DNA of 64,000 bases from Poecilobothrus nobilitatus (GCA_947095535.1 OX352772.1:146434177-146498176), one strand, 5' to 3'; shown: positions 48,797 to 61,549, counted from the stretch's first letter. Program-made: numbers and translations. Notes: generated from the letters alone by a model not told the origin.

Positions 48797-50935
48797 TGAC
48801 AAATTAATTTCTGAATACCGTGTTACGCGATCTTGACAGTTCGACAGTGTATGGTTAAGAATATGTTGCACTCCTCGTTTGGTCGTATAAAACAGGGTCA
48901 GTGACCCAACAGTACGCCGATGGCAGAATGGAGTGAACGTCGAGGTAACACTGGGGTTACCAATAAGGCGAATAGCTCTGTTTTTGTCGAGATAACCCAG
49001 TTTGTACTGTTACGCAGAAGAACGGATGGAGAAAAGTAAGCTTTGCAGCGGTACAAAAACCCAAACATTTAGCAGTATCTTTAGGTGTACCAAAAATATG
49101 ATTTGACCAAGTCAATTTTTTATTTAACTCGTTGCGGAGAATGTTTATATCTGTTGAGTGCTGCATAGCTTCACCCTGAAATATCAGGCTGGGCATAGTA
49201 GTAGCAGTTTAACGCGAGATTAAACAACATTGCGTTTTTTTGAATTACAATTTTTGAATTTTCGCTAAATCGTTATTTAGCTCACTAATAGTGAGATTTC
49301 TTACATTTCTATTAATTTGGTGATTAATGTTACAGCAGTTATGAAATTCATAGGAAATTACAAGAGTGCTGTCATCTGTACTCCAAACTATGAATGAAAG
49401 TAGGTTATTGAAAGTAGGTCATTCATAAATATTAAGAAGAGAGTGAAAGATAAAAGCGATCACTGAGGGGAACCAGCAGTTATTATAAAATTGTCTGATG
49501 CATATCCATCGACAAATACCCGAATCATCATTCGAAAGAAAATCTCCAATCCATTTTAAAAAGACTCTATTTAATTTGCTTTGTATTTTGCTAATAAAGC
49601 ATCGAGCAAGACTCGATCGGAAGCTTTAAAAATATCCAGAGCGACTACATCAGACTCATCAGAGTAGTAAAGGCTGACATTCAACTTTTTGCAAAGGTAA
49701 ATCAGATCACCGGTTGAACGGTGGCCTCTGAACCTGTATTGTCTATCATGAAGCAAACCTCTGCAATCCAAATATTTCAAAAGCTTCTGGTTTACTATTT
49801 TCTTCATTAGTTTGGAAAGAACCGAGGTTATAGCAATAGGATGGTAGTTAGAAGGATCGCTTTTATTACCTTTTTTTTTTAATTCGGAAAACATGCGCAA
49901 CTATCGATTGAGTAGGATGTATTTTTTTTATCATGATTTTTCAAGATTTTCAAAAAGGAGTAGTCAACTTCAGGAACAAATGGTGGCTTTAGAGTTGACT
50001 GAGGGGGTATCGAGTTGGAAGAGAACTGCTTGCCAAACTAGTTCGCATTTCTCTTTGGAATCTCATACAATTCTGTTGTTAATATCAACAAGCGGAGGAA
50101 AAGAAGACCCGCTAACGTCTCCTTTTAAACTTTTTGCAAATGTTCAAAAGGATTTTCTATTCTTAGGCATGTGGATAAGTTTGTATTTCAACTTTAGGTT
50201 GAATAAGAATGTTTGCCTGTTAATAACTCTTTTTGCATTAGTTCCGAACCACTATATAGTTTGCCTCCGTCCTACTGCTTTAGTGCCGTTTAAAAGTATC
50301 CTCCTTTTTAAGAATGGCTTTACTGAAAATGCGATTAAACGAAGATTCGGACTTCCGTTTGTTAGCTCTCATTCCAAGTAAAATTCTTTCACAAATCGTA
50401 TTTGTAGCAAAGTCGACATTCTTATAGCGGAAGCACAATGACCAATCAAATGATCTGAAAAAGTTGTTTCGACCATCTCATTTTGCATGGCTATAGCGCC
50501 GAATTATTTTTTTGGAAGGAGTCTTTTGACTGGCGATTGCGCTTACCCGGAAACTTGTTTTAACTAAACAATGGTCGGGGCTACCCAGGGAGCAACCAAC
50601 CGAAACCACATATTTTCCAGGGTGTGCGGTCAGGAACAGATGTCCGGAATGAAGAGGTGGCTTTCTTGATTAGCAATGTACGGGATCCTAGTGGAATTTT
50701 GGACAAGTTGAAAAAGATGGAACAGAGATGAGAATAGTTCAACTTGATTCCAGTGATACTGAAGCCAGTCTCTGTTATTAACATTGAAATCGCCTGCCAG
50801 AACAATTTCAGTTTCTGGAGATGAATCCAAAATTTCGTTAATCTGGTTTGAGAGATTTTCAATTTCCACAACAGTTTCCTCTTCACTTGAGTTGGGAGAT
50901 CTGTATAAGAAGTTGAAATGTATGACTGTTGAAGC
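48797..50935 (-). pseudogene. LINE J3, main part
   Basis: The most complete J copy. The endonuclease (50869-50630, LAGDFNVNNRDWL) is followed by the linker, then RT (49900-49571, SNYHPIAITSVLSKLMKK, VALDIFKASDRV). Broken motifs B and C follow at about 49480-49400 (a GSPQ-stop segment, then STDD for FADD), and the C-terminus (49196-48797) includes LTWSNHIFG. Motif A has Ser for Phe, as in J1. The remaining tail is at 41371-41649 beyond Gypsy-2. Confidence 0.85.
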
Positions 50936-51480
50936 TATTTGAATAACTTGGAATTGTCAGATCCTAGGTATTATGAGTCCGGACAAATACATATGATCTT
51001 AGGCGTAGATGCTCATTGGAACATTAATTTGAATGGCGTTAAAAAGGTCCTCTACGAACCACTATACTCCACAAAATTATATTTGGAAGGGTGCTTTCAG
51101 GAGAAACACATTATCAACACCAACAACAAAAATCATCACCAAGGTACATTTCACCATACGATTTATTATCACAATTAATGATATAACCATGCATAAATAT
51201 TTGCAAAAGTTCTGGGAGTTAGAAGAAATTCCGACTATAAAGCACTTAACAACTGAAGAAAAAGTATGAGAGGAATTTTACAGCAAGTCTGTAAAAAGAA
51301 CAGCAAATGGAAATTATATGATAAGATTACCGTTTAAAAATATGAATGAAGAACTACAATTTGGCCACTCTCGAGCGAGTTACATATTTGCTAAATTCGC
51401 TTGCCACAAAAATAGCAGACAGTATTTAGCATAGCAGACAGAAACAATTTTAATTTGTTTAACAGTTATTGCTAAATAAA
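50936..51480 (+). pseudogene. BEL/Pao pol fragment, unit 2 copy b
   Basis: 50939-51178 reads LELSDPRYYESGQIHMILGV then DAHW. The shifted frame 51033-51269 holds LQKFWELEEIPT. Downstream NYMIRLPFK text is followed by the common BEL-Gypsy junction near 51465. Confidence 0.8.
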
Positions 51481-53070
51481 TTAAAATAGTTTCATATTTC
51501 AATATGCGAAAATAAAATTAATTACTTTCCTGTAATAACAAAATTATAGAATTGCTCAAATTACACAAAAAATTATTAACTTTAAATTATTAAAATAAAA
51601 ATGTATAAGTTGCCGAATTTAAACCTATTAAAGTTAAATCACCTTAATTTAGAAGAACTCTCAGAAGTAAAAAGGTTAGTAAAAAGATTCAGTAATCTAT
51701 TTTCCAAAGAAGGGGATAAGTTAACTAAAACGACAGACATTCAGCACGAAATAGTTACAGCAACAGTACAGTCAATTAATTCAAAGCTTTATAGATATCC
51801 GCCAAAATACGAGGAAGAAGTTAGAAAATAGATTAAGGAAATGGAAGAACAGGGAATAATTCGAAAGAGTAATTCAAGATATTAAAGCCCATTGATAGTC
51901 GTACCAAAGGACACCGATAAATTGGTCAAAAGAAATTTAGGATCGTGATAAGGTATAGACTACTGAACGAGGTAACAGTGGTTGACCAATTTTCATTACC
52001 GAATATTGACTCGTGACAAACTGGGAAAAGCATTAAAGCCCATATGACAATAGATTTGTCAAAGCGTTATCATAAAATTTCTATTAGGGAAGAAGACAGA
52101 AAAAAGACAGCTTTCGTGACCCCACATTGTCTGTATGAATTTAATATAATGCCGTTTGGTTTAAAGAACGCACCAGAACACACCAGTTAATGAATGAAAT
52201 AGTAGTATATCTAGATGAAATACTAATATTCAGTACCTCTCTCAAAGAACATATGAAAGCAAACTATAGTATTTTCAAAGTTTTAGAAGAAAAAAATGTG
52301 AAAATTCAAAGAGATAAATGTAATTTCATTAAAAAAGAATGAGAATGAGTTTTTAGAGCACATATTAACAAAAGATGGTTCAAAGTCTAATTCCAATAAA
52401 ATAAAAACAATAGAAAATTTAGAACTATCAAAAACTGAAAAACAAATTAAAAGTTTCTTAGGAATAACAGCATACTACAGGAAATTTGTGAAGGATTATG
52501 CCAAAGTTAGGTTGCGCAAAATCACGAAATATTTAAAAAAAGATACAAAAATTAATACCAACGACGCAAACTATATCGAAGTGTAGTGTATCTTGATCTG
52601 TTCACAAAATTATTTCCATAACAGTTTGTTTGAAAAACCATTTGTTTTGGCAACACACGCATCAAACTATGTAATCGGTGCTGTCGTAGGAAGCACATCC
52701 TGTATGTTTTGCTTCGTGAACTATAAATAGTCATGAACGTAATTATTCTGCTACAGATAAGGAATTCTTAGCACTTATGTGGTCAGTAAACTACTTTCGA
52801 CCCTACCTTTACAGTATTAAATTTAAAATATTGGTGGACCATCAACCAATAAAATATTTGCATACCAAATATAAGAGTTAAGACTTATCACCTAGGCATT
52901 AAAATTAAACGAATACCAATTTGATATCAAGTATCTCAAGGGAAAGAAAAATCATGTCGCAGAGAGTAAATAAGTATAAAACTCAAATAATTTTAACTAA
53001 TAACAAAACAGTAGAATTAGAAACTCTTTTTGGAAGAAGAATCATAACTATAGCAGAATATCATTTAAAT
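51481..53070 (+). pseudogene. Gypsy-1 pol relic, copy 3, left part
   Basis: RT start at 51601-51831 with the shared TAG (51829-51831). MPFGLKNAPEHTS lies near 52150. The catalytic box reads YLDEILIFSTSL (Glu for the second Asp). FLGITAYYRKFVKDY and RNase H text follow to about 52960, then a short piece of integrase leader up to 53070, where a LINE is inserted. It continues at 58881. Confidence 0.85.
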
Positions 53071-53854
53071 TCTAATTCTCATTCTATCAGTTGAACAGAC
53101 AAGACGTGAGAAGTGAGCTGATCTAAAAGGAAAATTTATAAAAGAAAAAAAAAAACCAAAAATTAATATAAATGTAGTTTTAAATTAAAAAGGTTGATTC
53201 TATCATATTATTACTATAATAATAAATATACGTTTAAACTTGCTTGGCAACTAAATAACGTAAATTTCAATAATAATTAATTAATTAAATAACTAAGTAC
53301 AGTCATAACAAACACCAAATAATAAATTAAATACATACACTATAATAATAAAAATTAAAATTCAATAATAATTAAATAAGTAGATAATTACAGTAATAAC
53401 AAACACCAAATAATAAGTTTAATTACAAATACAATAATAAACTCTAAATAATATTATAATATCTCAATAACTAATACAATATTTATCGGGGTTCACCTGT
53501 ATTATATAATTACATAAAAAGATACAGTAACATCAAGTAGTAAGTATAATTTAACATACATAAACTATAAACAGCATTCATCTCAAATACTCGCGGGGAT
53601 TCCCACAACATAAACTTCATTAACACATTTGCATCTTCATTAATGCACAATACGGTTGCATAATAGTAAAAACAACAGCAATAAATTTTCTGCACCAATA
53701 CATATAAAGGATCAACACAAAATAATAAGGATACGTCCACAAAACTTAATATAATATAACACACCAACATCAATAATTGTTTTATATACTTAATAAATTT
53801 CTAGTGAAATACAGAGTGTCCCACCTAATTTGTTAATGTCAATAATTTTGAACA
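53071..53854 (+). other. 5' untranslated region of the PHD-ORF1 LINE
   Basis: A-rich leader after the Gypsy-1 break (…TCATTTAAAT). It contains two imperfect copies of a ~95-bp unit (about 53267 and 53361, both with AACAAACACCAAATAATAA). An internal promoter is expected for this class, but I recognise no core element. Confidence 0.6.
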
Positions 53855-55048
53855 ATGGCTGAAGGAAAGAGAAAAGGAAATAAAGAGTACCCGTGCAAGG
53901 TGTGCAATGAAGAAGTAGTAGATGACCAGTTTGCGCTGGGCTGCGATGGTTTTTGCAAGCAATGGTGCCATACTAAATGCGTCAACATAACAGACAATAA
54001 ATATAAAAAAACTAAAGAAGTTGGAACTCTCGTGCTATGGATGTGCAAAGAGTGCACAACTCTACTAAAAAAATTAAAAAAACTGAATAATGCTGATTTG
54101 GATCAAGCGGCGAACAGGAATGGGAAGTCTATAGATGATAAATTCAAAGAAATAAGCGAACAACTGGGAGATTTGAACAAAAAAATTAACTCAATCAGCA
54201 AGAACAGTACTAGCTCTAGAATCACAACATCATATGCTGAAATAGCAAGAATTCCGCAGAAAACGATGAGTCCAACGGTCTGCACTAAGTCAATCATCGT
54301 CAAACCAAAGGAGTCGCAAACAGCAGATGTAACAAAAAAAACAATTAAGGATAACATAACACCGGCTAACCTAAAGACACCAATCACACTATTCAAAAGA
54401 ATTAAAGGAGGAGGAATAATTATCAGCTCTAATACAGACGGGAATAACTGCAAACTAAAAACAGAACTGGAAAGGAAACTAGGGAACAATTATACGATCA
54501 CTAACTCGAAACAACTAAACGCCAGAGTAAAAATAATAGGCCTAAAGAGAAATTATACAACAGAAGAATTAAAAAACGAGATATTGCAGCTAAACCAAAA
54601 TATAAAGGAGGAGGATGAATTGGAAATAGTACTTGCTAAACTCAATAATATCACAAATAAATGGACACTCTTCGTAGAAGTAGCAGGTACAACATTCGAA
54701 AAAATAGCGAACAAATTTTTGAATATTGACTGGGAATCATACTACATAAGGGAGGACATAACAGCGATGCAATGTTTTAACTGTTTAGGATTCAACCACA
54801 AGGCCAAAGACTGCGCAAAACAATTAGCATGTGTCAGCTGCGGGAAGGAGCATCACACAAAGGATTGCAAGAGCAACAGGTTTACATGCAAAAACTGCGC
54901 TTTACACAATAAGCACCAGAAGGAAGGAGGTACAATGGACACTAATCACAAAGCAACTAGCATACACTGCCAACTTATAAAAAAACACATAGCAGAAAAA
55001 AGGGAAAAAACAGCTTATAAATCTAATAAATTAATAAATAATGCTTGA
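53855..55048 (+). CDS. LINE ORF1 protein with PHD finger and CCHC zinc knuckles
   Basis: Intact 397-codon frame in good start context (CAACAATGGC). Residues 14-67 form a PHD-type C4HC3 finger (Cys14, Cys17, Cys30, Cys34, His39, Cys42, Cys64, Cys67). A Lys-rich, coiled-coil-like stretch follows (about 68-115), then an RRM-like middle (ARVKIIGLKRNYTTEELK, about 220-240). Residues about 306-345 hold CFNCLGFNHKAKDC and CVSCGKEHHTKDC knuckles, with a further CKNC...HC pair. This is a gag-like nucleic-acid binding ORF1 of the jockey/CR1 group, where PHD fingers are known in some families. Its stop overlaps the ORF2 start by 8 bases (ATGCTTGA). Confidence 0.92.
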   Translation: MAEGKRKGNKEYPCKVCNEEVVDDQFALGCDGFCKQWCHTKCVNITDNKYKKTKEVGTLVLWMCKECTTLLKKLKKLNNADLDQAANRNGKSIDDKFKEISEQLGDLNKKINSISKNSTSSRITTSYAEIARIPQKTMSPTVCTKSIIVKPKESQTADVTKKTIKDNITPANLKTPITLFKRIKGGGIIISSNTDGNNCKLKTELERKLGNNYTITNSKQLNARVKIIGLKRNYTTEELKNEILQLNQNIKEEDELEIVLAKLNNITNKWTLFVEVAGTTFEKIANKFLNIDWESYYIREDITAMQCFNCLGFNHKAKDCAKQLACVSCGKEHHTKDCKSNRFTCKNCALHNKHQKEGGTMDTNHKATSIHCQLIKKHIAEKREKTAYKSNKLINNA

Positions 55049-57841
55049 AAAAATAATGATTTTATATACAAACGGGAGAAGCATCAGAAACAAATTAGCT
55101 GAAATCGAACCGTGCAATGTGAGACTATGCAACGAAGCAGACATTATTATAATAAATGAAACATGGATCTTCACCCACGAATCAAAGTATTACAACTTAC
55201 CGAACTACAAGGCAACATTTAACTGCAGGGATTCGAACAGAGGAGGAGGAACAGCAATCTTCTTCAAAAATAACATAAACTTCAACATCATAGAAATGAA
55301 TAGTAAATTTAACACGATAGTAGCGGAACTACCAACAAATAAAAGGAAATTAAGGATTCTTACTACATACAAATCGGATGCCAATGACGATATGGAATAT
55401 ATATGCCACTTCGAAGAGCTATTTAACAGATACAACAACACGATTATGGTAGCGGACACTAACATAGACGTCTTAAGTCAGACGCAAGCAGCTAAACAAT
55501 ACCAAGCCATGCTAAGTGCAAATGGTATCAGCTTGATTAACGAGATAAAATTGGATGGAGCCACTAGGAGCACGGAGAACTCGAATACTATTATCGATCA
55601 CGTAATAACAAACATAGACATCAACAAATTTGGCATAAATGTCACTTTGCACGACAATCCGCTCTTCGATCACAAGATGATATCTTCTACACTATCAAGA
55701 ATCGGGACGACAATACACAGAATGCAGAAAACAAACATAACCATGTTAAACAGTAAAAAATATCAGGATGAAATTAGGAATATCATGGCAGGTGGTACCA
55801 TCGATAGCGTCGAGCAACTAACCAGCATAATACAAAACACAAAAGCAAAATGTTCATACATAAAAGAGCTGAGAACAAGGAATAACAAATGGATAACCCA
55901 AGAAATATTCCACATGATGAAAAGCAGAGACAATCTATATAAACAATTTAAGAGAAATCCAACTGACACCGATATAAAAAATAAGTTAAAAAGGCTAAAA
56001 AATAAGATAACAGATACTATTAGGTCTGCAAAACAGCGGCAATTCAACAACGATGTACTACGGGCGGGGAATGACTCTAAGAAACTATTCAACACTATCA
56101 ATAATTTATTAAGGAATAACGCGGATACTAAAGGTGACACAACAATTGATAAAATGAATATCCAAGGACTAATCACACACGCAGAAGAGGAAATACTGGA
56201 GGGGCTAAACATACATTTCGCTACTATAGGTGCTAAACTCTATCAAAAATTAAGAACAACAATATCTCCGACGCCGAATGCGGCCAACAGTCATTCATTA
56301 TTCCTTCAACCAACCAACGAAGCAGAAATATCTAACTTTATCACAAGCTAAAAAACACAAATACAGCAGGACCAGATGGCATTACGACGAAACAATTAAA
56401 ACTTATTGGGCAGCTAATTTCTCCATCATTAGCAAGAATCTTCAACAACCTGATGGGCAATGGCCAATTCCCAGAAATATGCAAGGAAGCAATCACGATT
56501 CCACTATAAAGCAGGGAAGAATTGGGTAACTACAGGCCAATAACTCTGATAAACAACATTGGTAAAATATACGAAAAAATTATAAATGCAAGAATACGGA
56601 GCTTCATCGACAAAATAGTTGGGTTTGACAAAAATCAGTACGGGTTTCAGCAAGCATGCAGCATAGAAATCGCGACTACAGAGGTGATACGTTACATCAC
56701 AGATCAGATGGAAGAAGGTTACTCAACAGCGGCAATATTCATAGATCTTCAGAAGGCCTTTGACACGGTACATCACGGCACTCTACTGGTAAAATTGGAG
56801 GAGCTAGGAATCAGAGGAATAGCCAATCAGTTAATCAACAATTACTTATCGAACAGATGGATGAGAACGAAAATTGGAAAAACTATAAGTAAGCCACACT
56901 TAATAAAATTTGGAGTCCCGCAAGGCTCAGTGTTAAGCCCAACACTATACCTGCTTTATATTAAAAATATGCAAGAAGCGGGACTAAATGGTAAGTACGT
57001 GATATTCGCAGACGATACTTGCCTATTATACAGAGGAAAAACCAAAGAAGAGCTCGAGCAAAAGATAAATATTGATCTAGAAAAATACAACACGTGGAGA
57101 CTGGGCAATAAACTAACACTAAACTGTGCCAAGACCAAATTTATGGTTTTTACTTCAAGGCGAATAGTAAAACTCAATGCTAACATCAAAATGTTTGGGG
57201 ATAATATTGAACAAGTCACGAAATTCAAATATCTAGGACTAGTGCTGGAAGAAGGATTAAGATGGTATCTTCATGTGGAGGTTTTCATGAACAAAATAGC
57301 GGCACTAATAGGAGCAACAAAAAGAACCGGGATTAATCTCACGAGAAGAACTGCAGATCATATATTCAATGCTCACATAAAATCACACATCCTATATAAC
57401 ATAATATGCTGGTCAAATTGCCCACTATATGTTATAAACAAAGTCCACGTTCTAATCAACAGAGCCATAAGGAGGCTATACAAATTCACGGCGGAAGCTC
57501 ATACGTGTGAACTATACATGGAGACACGACTTCTCAATATCTATAATCTAATAAAACAAGAAAAAGCCAAGTATATTTATAAAATCAAAAACAACCTCAT
57601 CAAATCAAACATCACACTACCCAGCCAAGGAGATATTCACCATCACAACACGAGATCAGCCAGCCTAATTATAACAAGACTAACCAGACGAGAATTCATC
57701 AGGAACACCCTACTCTCATCAGCTATAAGGATTTTCAACTCACTTCCAACACATATAGCAAACCAGCAATCATTGGAAAAATTTAAGAAAGAACTAAAAA
57801 AACACTTACAGGATAATCAAGCGAACTCGGACATCCAGTAG
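55041..57841 (+). pseudogene. LINE ORF2 (endonuclease-reverse transcriptase), two lesions
   Basis: 55041-56351 encodes the AP-type endonuclease: YTNGRSIRNKLAEIE, NETWIF, MVADTNIDVL (the usual GDFN reads ADTN), NSNTIIDHVITN and a final FDHKMI. The frame shifts near 56345, and the next frame has a TAA at 56507-56509. 56522-57841 then encodes the RT: NYRPITLINNIGKIYEKI, AAIFIDLQKAFDTVHH (motif A), FGVPQGSVLSPTLY (B), VIFADDTCLL (C), and a C-terminal domain ending with IRIFNSLPTHIANQQ. The catalytic residues are intact. With only two lesions in 2.8 kb, this is the youngest-looking element in the window. A jockey/CR1-group clade is likely. Confidence 0.9.
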
Positions 57842-58880
57842 GACTCAATAACTCATCAATAATTCATCATTATGCAGCAAAGTGTTCAAATATCATCATT
57901 ATCAATAATTCATCATTATACAGCAAAGTGTTCAAATATCTTCGTAATTAATCGTTCAAATACCTTCGTGGGTTCAGACGCTAAACCTAAAAACCTCAAA
58001 ATAACAAATCAAATTAATAGAAGAATAAACAAAAAACCAATTCAATAATCATATATTATAGCATCAAATTAGAATTTACACTACAAACATAATCACATTA
58101 ACAAAATAACATCACAAGAGCCAAGTCATTCAAACAAAATAATTTAGAGCAAAATACAATAACAATCTAATATAATAAATTATAATAACTAATATATCAA
58201 ATTAAATAAACATAAGCACAATAACTCAAACAAACTAAACTCTAAAACTAAATTCTTTAATATAACAGATTAACTTAAATGATACACTAACACAATAATT
58301 TAACAATCTAAGCTCTAAAAATAATGAAATATTAACAACAATAAATAACAAGCAAATAGATTAATCTAAATAAAACATAAACACGTAATTTAATACAAAT
58401 CAACACTCCAAGTAGCATTTAGTCACTATTTAATTCATAGTTACTCAACTGGTATACATGAATAACCTTATAAATAATCCATAAAATACAAATAACTATT
58501 AATTAAAACACATAATAACAACTACACGATAATTAATACACATAAAATAATAAAAACTACTTAAATTCTACGCATGTCTAAATCAAAACACTATAATCAA
58601 TTAATACTATACACATGCTCTATACTCATTGATGAAAACAACACATTACGTCAAAATTCTAAACTACTTTTATGTCATCTCAACTAATGGCGTTCAAATT
58701 CAACACTTCCTTATACCAGCTAACAGCTGACTGGAAGGAATTTACTGAGAAACAACTAGGATATGTCCGCACAGAGCAATTGGTGCCAATAAAATTACAC
58801 CTACAAGAATTTTTGATTTACAATTATTATTGTATTACTGGAATGTTAATAAATAAATAAATAAATAAAATAAAATAAAT
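57842..58880 (+). other. 3' untranslated region and (AAAT)n tail of the PHD-ORF1 LINE
   Basis: A 49-bp unit is tandemly duplicated (57851-57943; each copy has CAGCAAAGTGTTCAAATATC). A long A-rich, T-poor stretch follows. The end is a short AATA/AAAT repeat (about 58850-58880) rather than a plain poly(A). Gypsy-1 sequence resumes at AGATTAGACGAAATATTT (58881). The small frame at 58672-58860 is not supported as a gene. Confidence 0.75.
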
Positions 58881-60419
58881 AGATTAGACGAAATATTTAA
58901 AAAGTATCTTAATAAAGGTAACGTATTAATCTTTTCAAAAATTTCAGACACAAAATATATCATTGTGCAAGAAAAACTGATAGAAAAACTGAAAAAATGA
59001 TAATGCAATAAAATTTAAAAAATGCTCATCCAAAACACGAGAAATAGAAACTGAAGTCGAAACGGTTAAAGAAATATCTCTATACCATATAAGATAAAGT
59101 TTTCATTCCGGCATTCAAGAAACATATAATCAAATTAAGTTCAAAATATATTATCCCAAGTTAGTAGAGTTAATTCAAATTGCAATTAATAAATGTGAAG
59201 TTTGTCAAACTGTCAAGTATGACAGAAGACCTATAAGACCCAAATTTTAAATCAGTGAAACTCCATCAGAAATAAATAATATAGTTCACATTAGCACTTA
59301 TCTTATTATGAGACATGTTTCTTAACAATTATAGACAAGTTCTCTAAGTTTGGTACAGTATCATCTTAGCGACAGAAATCATATTTCTGTCATAAGAAAA
59401 TTAAAACAACATTTCTCTCAAGTAGGTAAACCGAAGAAAATTGTGGCCTATAATATGTTTAAGCCAATCCAAATTAAAGAATTTCTGATAGAAGAAGAAA
59501 TAAGTCTACATCTGACAAAAACAAACAGTCATACTGGTAATGTAGATATAGAAAGATTTCACAATACCATCGCGGAAAAATTCAGAATACTACGATTAAA
59601 TAAAACCAATTTCTCAGTACAACGTTTAATACAACAAGCTGTTCGACTATAATAACAGATAACATTCAACAATTAAGTACTCCCCAATTGAAGTACAAAA
59701 TCATAAAATTAAATCTGAAAAAGTAAACGAAAATCTGGAAACCATGAAACTAAGGAAAATCGAAAAACTAAACAAAAATAGAGAAAACTATTTTGAAACA
59801 CGTTCAAAAGCTTTTGTGAAAAACTACAAAGCTGTTAGACACAAAGAGCAACCCAAATATAAAAGATTGAAATTAAACAATATTCATATATAAAATATTA
59901 AAAAACCATTAAAATCTACAGATAATGGCAATACTAATAATGATGACAACACAAACCGTGAAATGTAATCTATTAGAGATTAACAACAAGAGTTCAAATA
60001 CAGGATTTGTAAAAATAAACTTAGACTAAGAACAACTCGTTCCTCAAACTGACATTATAATTCATATCATACAGCCAACTGAAATATTAAATCTACTCGA
60101 TGATATTTCAGATAGAACAGACTTACCAAATTCAAGTCAAGAGATAATTTTGCAAACAGAAATTTTCGACCTAAAAAACAAGTTAAAAACTGTAATTCTC
60201 AATTAAGGACCAAGACGAGAAGTAGTAAATGGTGTCGGAACAATGTCTAAATGGTTGTTCGGAACAATGGACGAACAAGATCGTGAAAGTATAGAAAAAC
60301 ATTTACAAAATGTAGGTTATAACAATTATTTACTTATATCAAATTATAACGAGCAAATTACAATTAATAAGCAATTTCATAAAACAATTAAGCAACTTAA
60401 TCCAATTATAGAAGGTGAA
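58881..60419 (+). pseudogene. Gypsy-1 relic, copy 3, right part (integrase and env)
   Basis: Continues copy 3 after the LINE. The integrase core is 59350-59652 with NSHTGNVDIERFHN and the same Asp-to-Tyr change as copy 1 (AYNMF). The env part at 59940-60419 includes the WLFGTMDEQDRESIEKH segment. It breaks off inside env at about 60419 and passes into T-rich DNA. Stops are frequent. Confidence 0.85.
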
Positions 60420-61274
60420 ATCGTAATATTTAATCGGCTTATTTTTTCCCATACAAACATAACCATCCCTCTACAGACCAAAATACTGGACCAATTTTAA
60501 TGAAACAACAGTTAAAAGAAAGATCGTTTTGCTTTCATCTTCATCTTTATCTTTTTTTTTTTTTTTTTTAATTTTGCCATATTTCAGGTAAAAAACAGGT
60601 ATACATTTAGCATAAAATAGCTACGCTGTTTAGCTTTGTGATATATTTTGAGTCGACTTTCTGTAGAAATGTAATTCATTTTCGGTTGTTATTCGTGGAT
60701 CAATTAATTTATTATTATGCGCCGACTTATTTATTTCTTTTTCTGAATTTTTAACGAAGTTGTTGAAATGAACAAGAAGATTAAAATCTTTTCAAATTTT
60801 TTTTTTTTTGTTATTTTGTTTTTCTGTACCCAAACAGAAAGTGTTGATTCTATTCTATAATGCAAGTTTGTGTGTCAAATCAATAATTAGATATAGAACA
60901 AAATAAATATATAGCTACATAAATAGAAAAATCTAAATAAAAATATATGCATGCTTTTTAATGTTTTTTTTTTGGAATGAATGCATGTGTAATATGTATA
61001 TTGGATGTGTATATTTTTATATACCCATATAATTTTTTTTAAACGTTTATTTAAAAAAAAAAAAGCGGATTTTTTTTTTTCTCTTTGTTGTTGTTTTTGT
61101 TTGGTTTAAAATTATTAAGCGAACTTATTTATTACAAGTGCTTAAAAGAAGTATTATGATAAAAGAGTAATTTTAAATTAATTAAACTTTATAAAGAATT
61201 TAGAAAATTTTTAAAATTTTCAAAATTGAACGTAATAATAGAAAATTATAAATCAGCAACAAGATCTGCATTAA
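60420..61274. other. Gene-free T-rich DNA
   Basis: Long T runs (about 60551-60571, 60799-60811, 61069-61081) and AT-rich filler. I see no gene or repeat copy shared with the rest of the window. Confidence 0.5.
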
Positions 61275-61455
61275 ATTGATTGGCCTAGTAGGTAAAAGCG
61301 TATAAAATACTCTGTAAACACCGAGGGAGTGTGGGACCGAATCCCACACACATCGTAAGAGTTATTCCCCCTTACGACATGTACAGCCACGCCTGAACAG
61401 AAAAGGGTGTGTAATTTCCAAGTGGCAGAGAAATGAATTTTAAAAAAAAAATTAA
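61275..61455 (+). mobile_element. Candidate tRNA-derived SINE
   Basis: TGGCCTAGTAGG (61281-61292) fits the pol III A box exactly, and GGACCGAATCC (61334-61344) is a B box with two changes. Spacing is plausible. A non-tRNA body follows to about 61435, then an A-rich run (61440-61452). The head cannot fold as a complete tRNA, so a SINE is the better reading. Confidence 0.55.
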
Positions 61456-61549
61456 TAAAATTAAAAGACGTATGAATTTACTATTTTAGACTGAACTGAA
61501 ACTTTATTAAAAAATGAATGTAAATAATATTTGTTTAGTAATATTTTAT

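Noticed and set aside
54103..54489. Hydrophobic minus-strand frames across the LINE (also 55205-55465, 55763-56212)
   Set aside because: They are shadows of A-rich LINE coding sequence read on the opposite strand.
58672..58860. Small frame at the 3' end of the LINE
   Set aside because: It lies in the 3' UTR and ends in the tail repeat; no domain is visible.
61281..61350. Functional tRNA gene
   Set aside because: The B box departs from consensus and no acceptor or anticodon stem can be drawn; a SINE head fits better.
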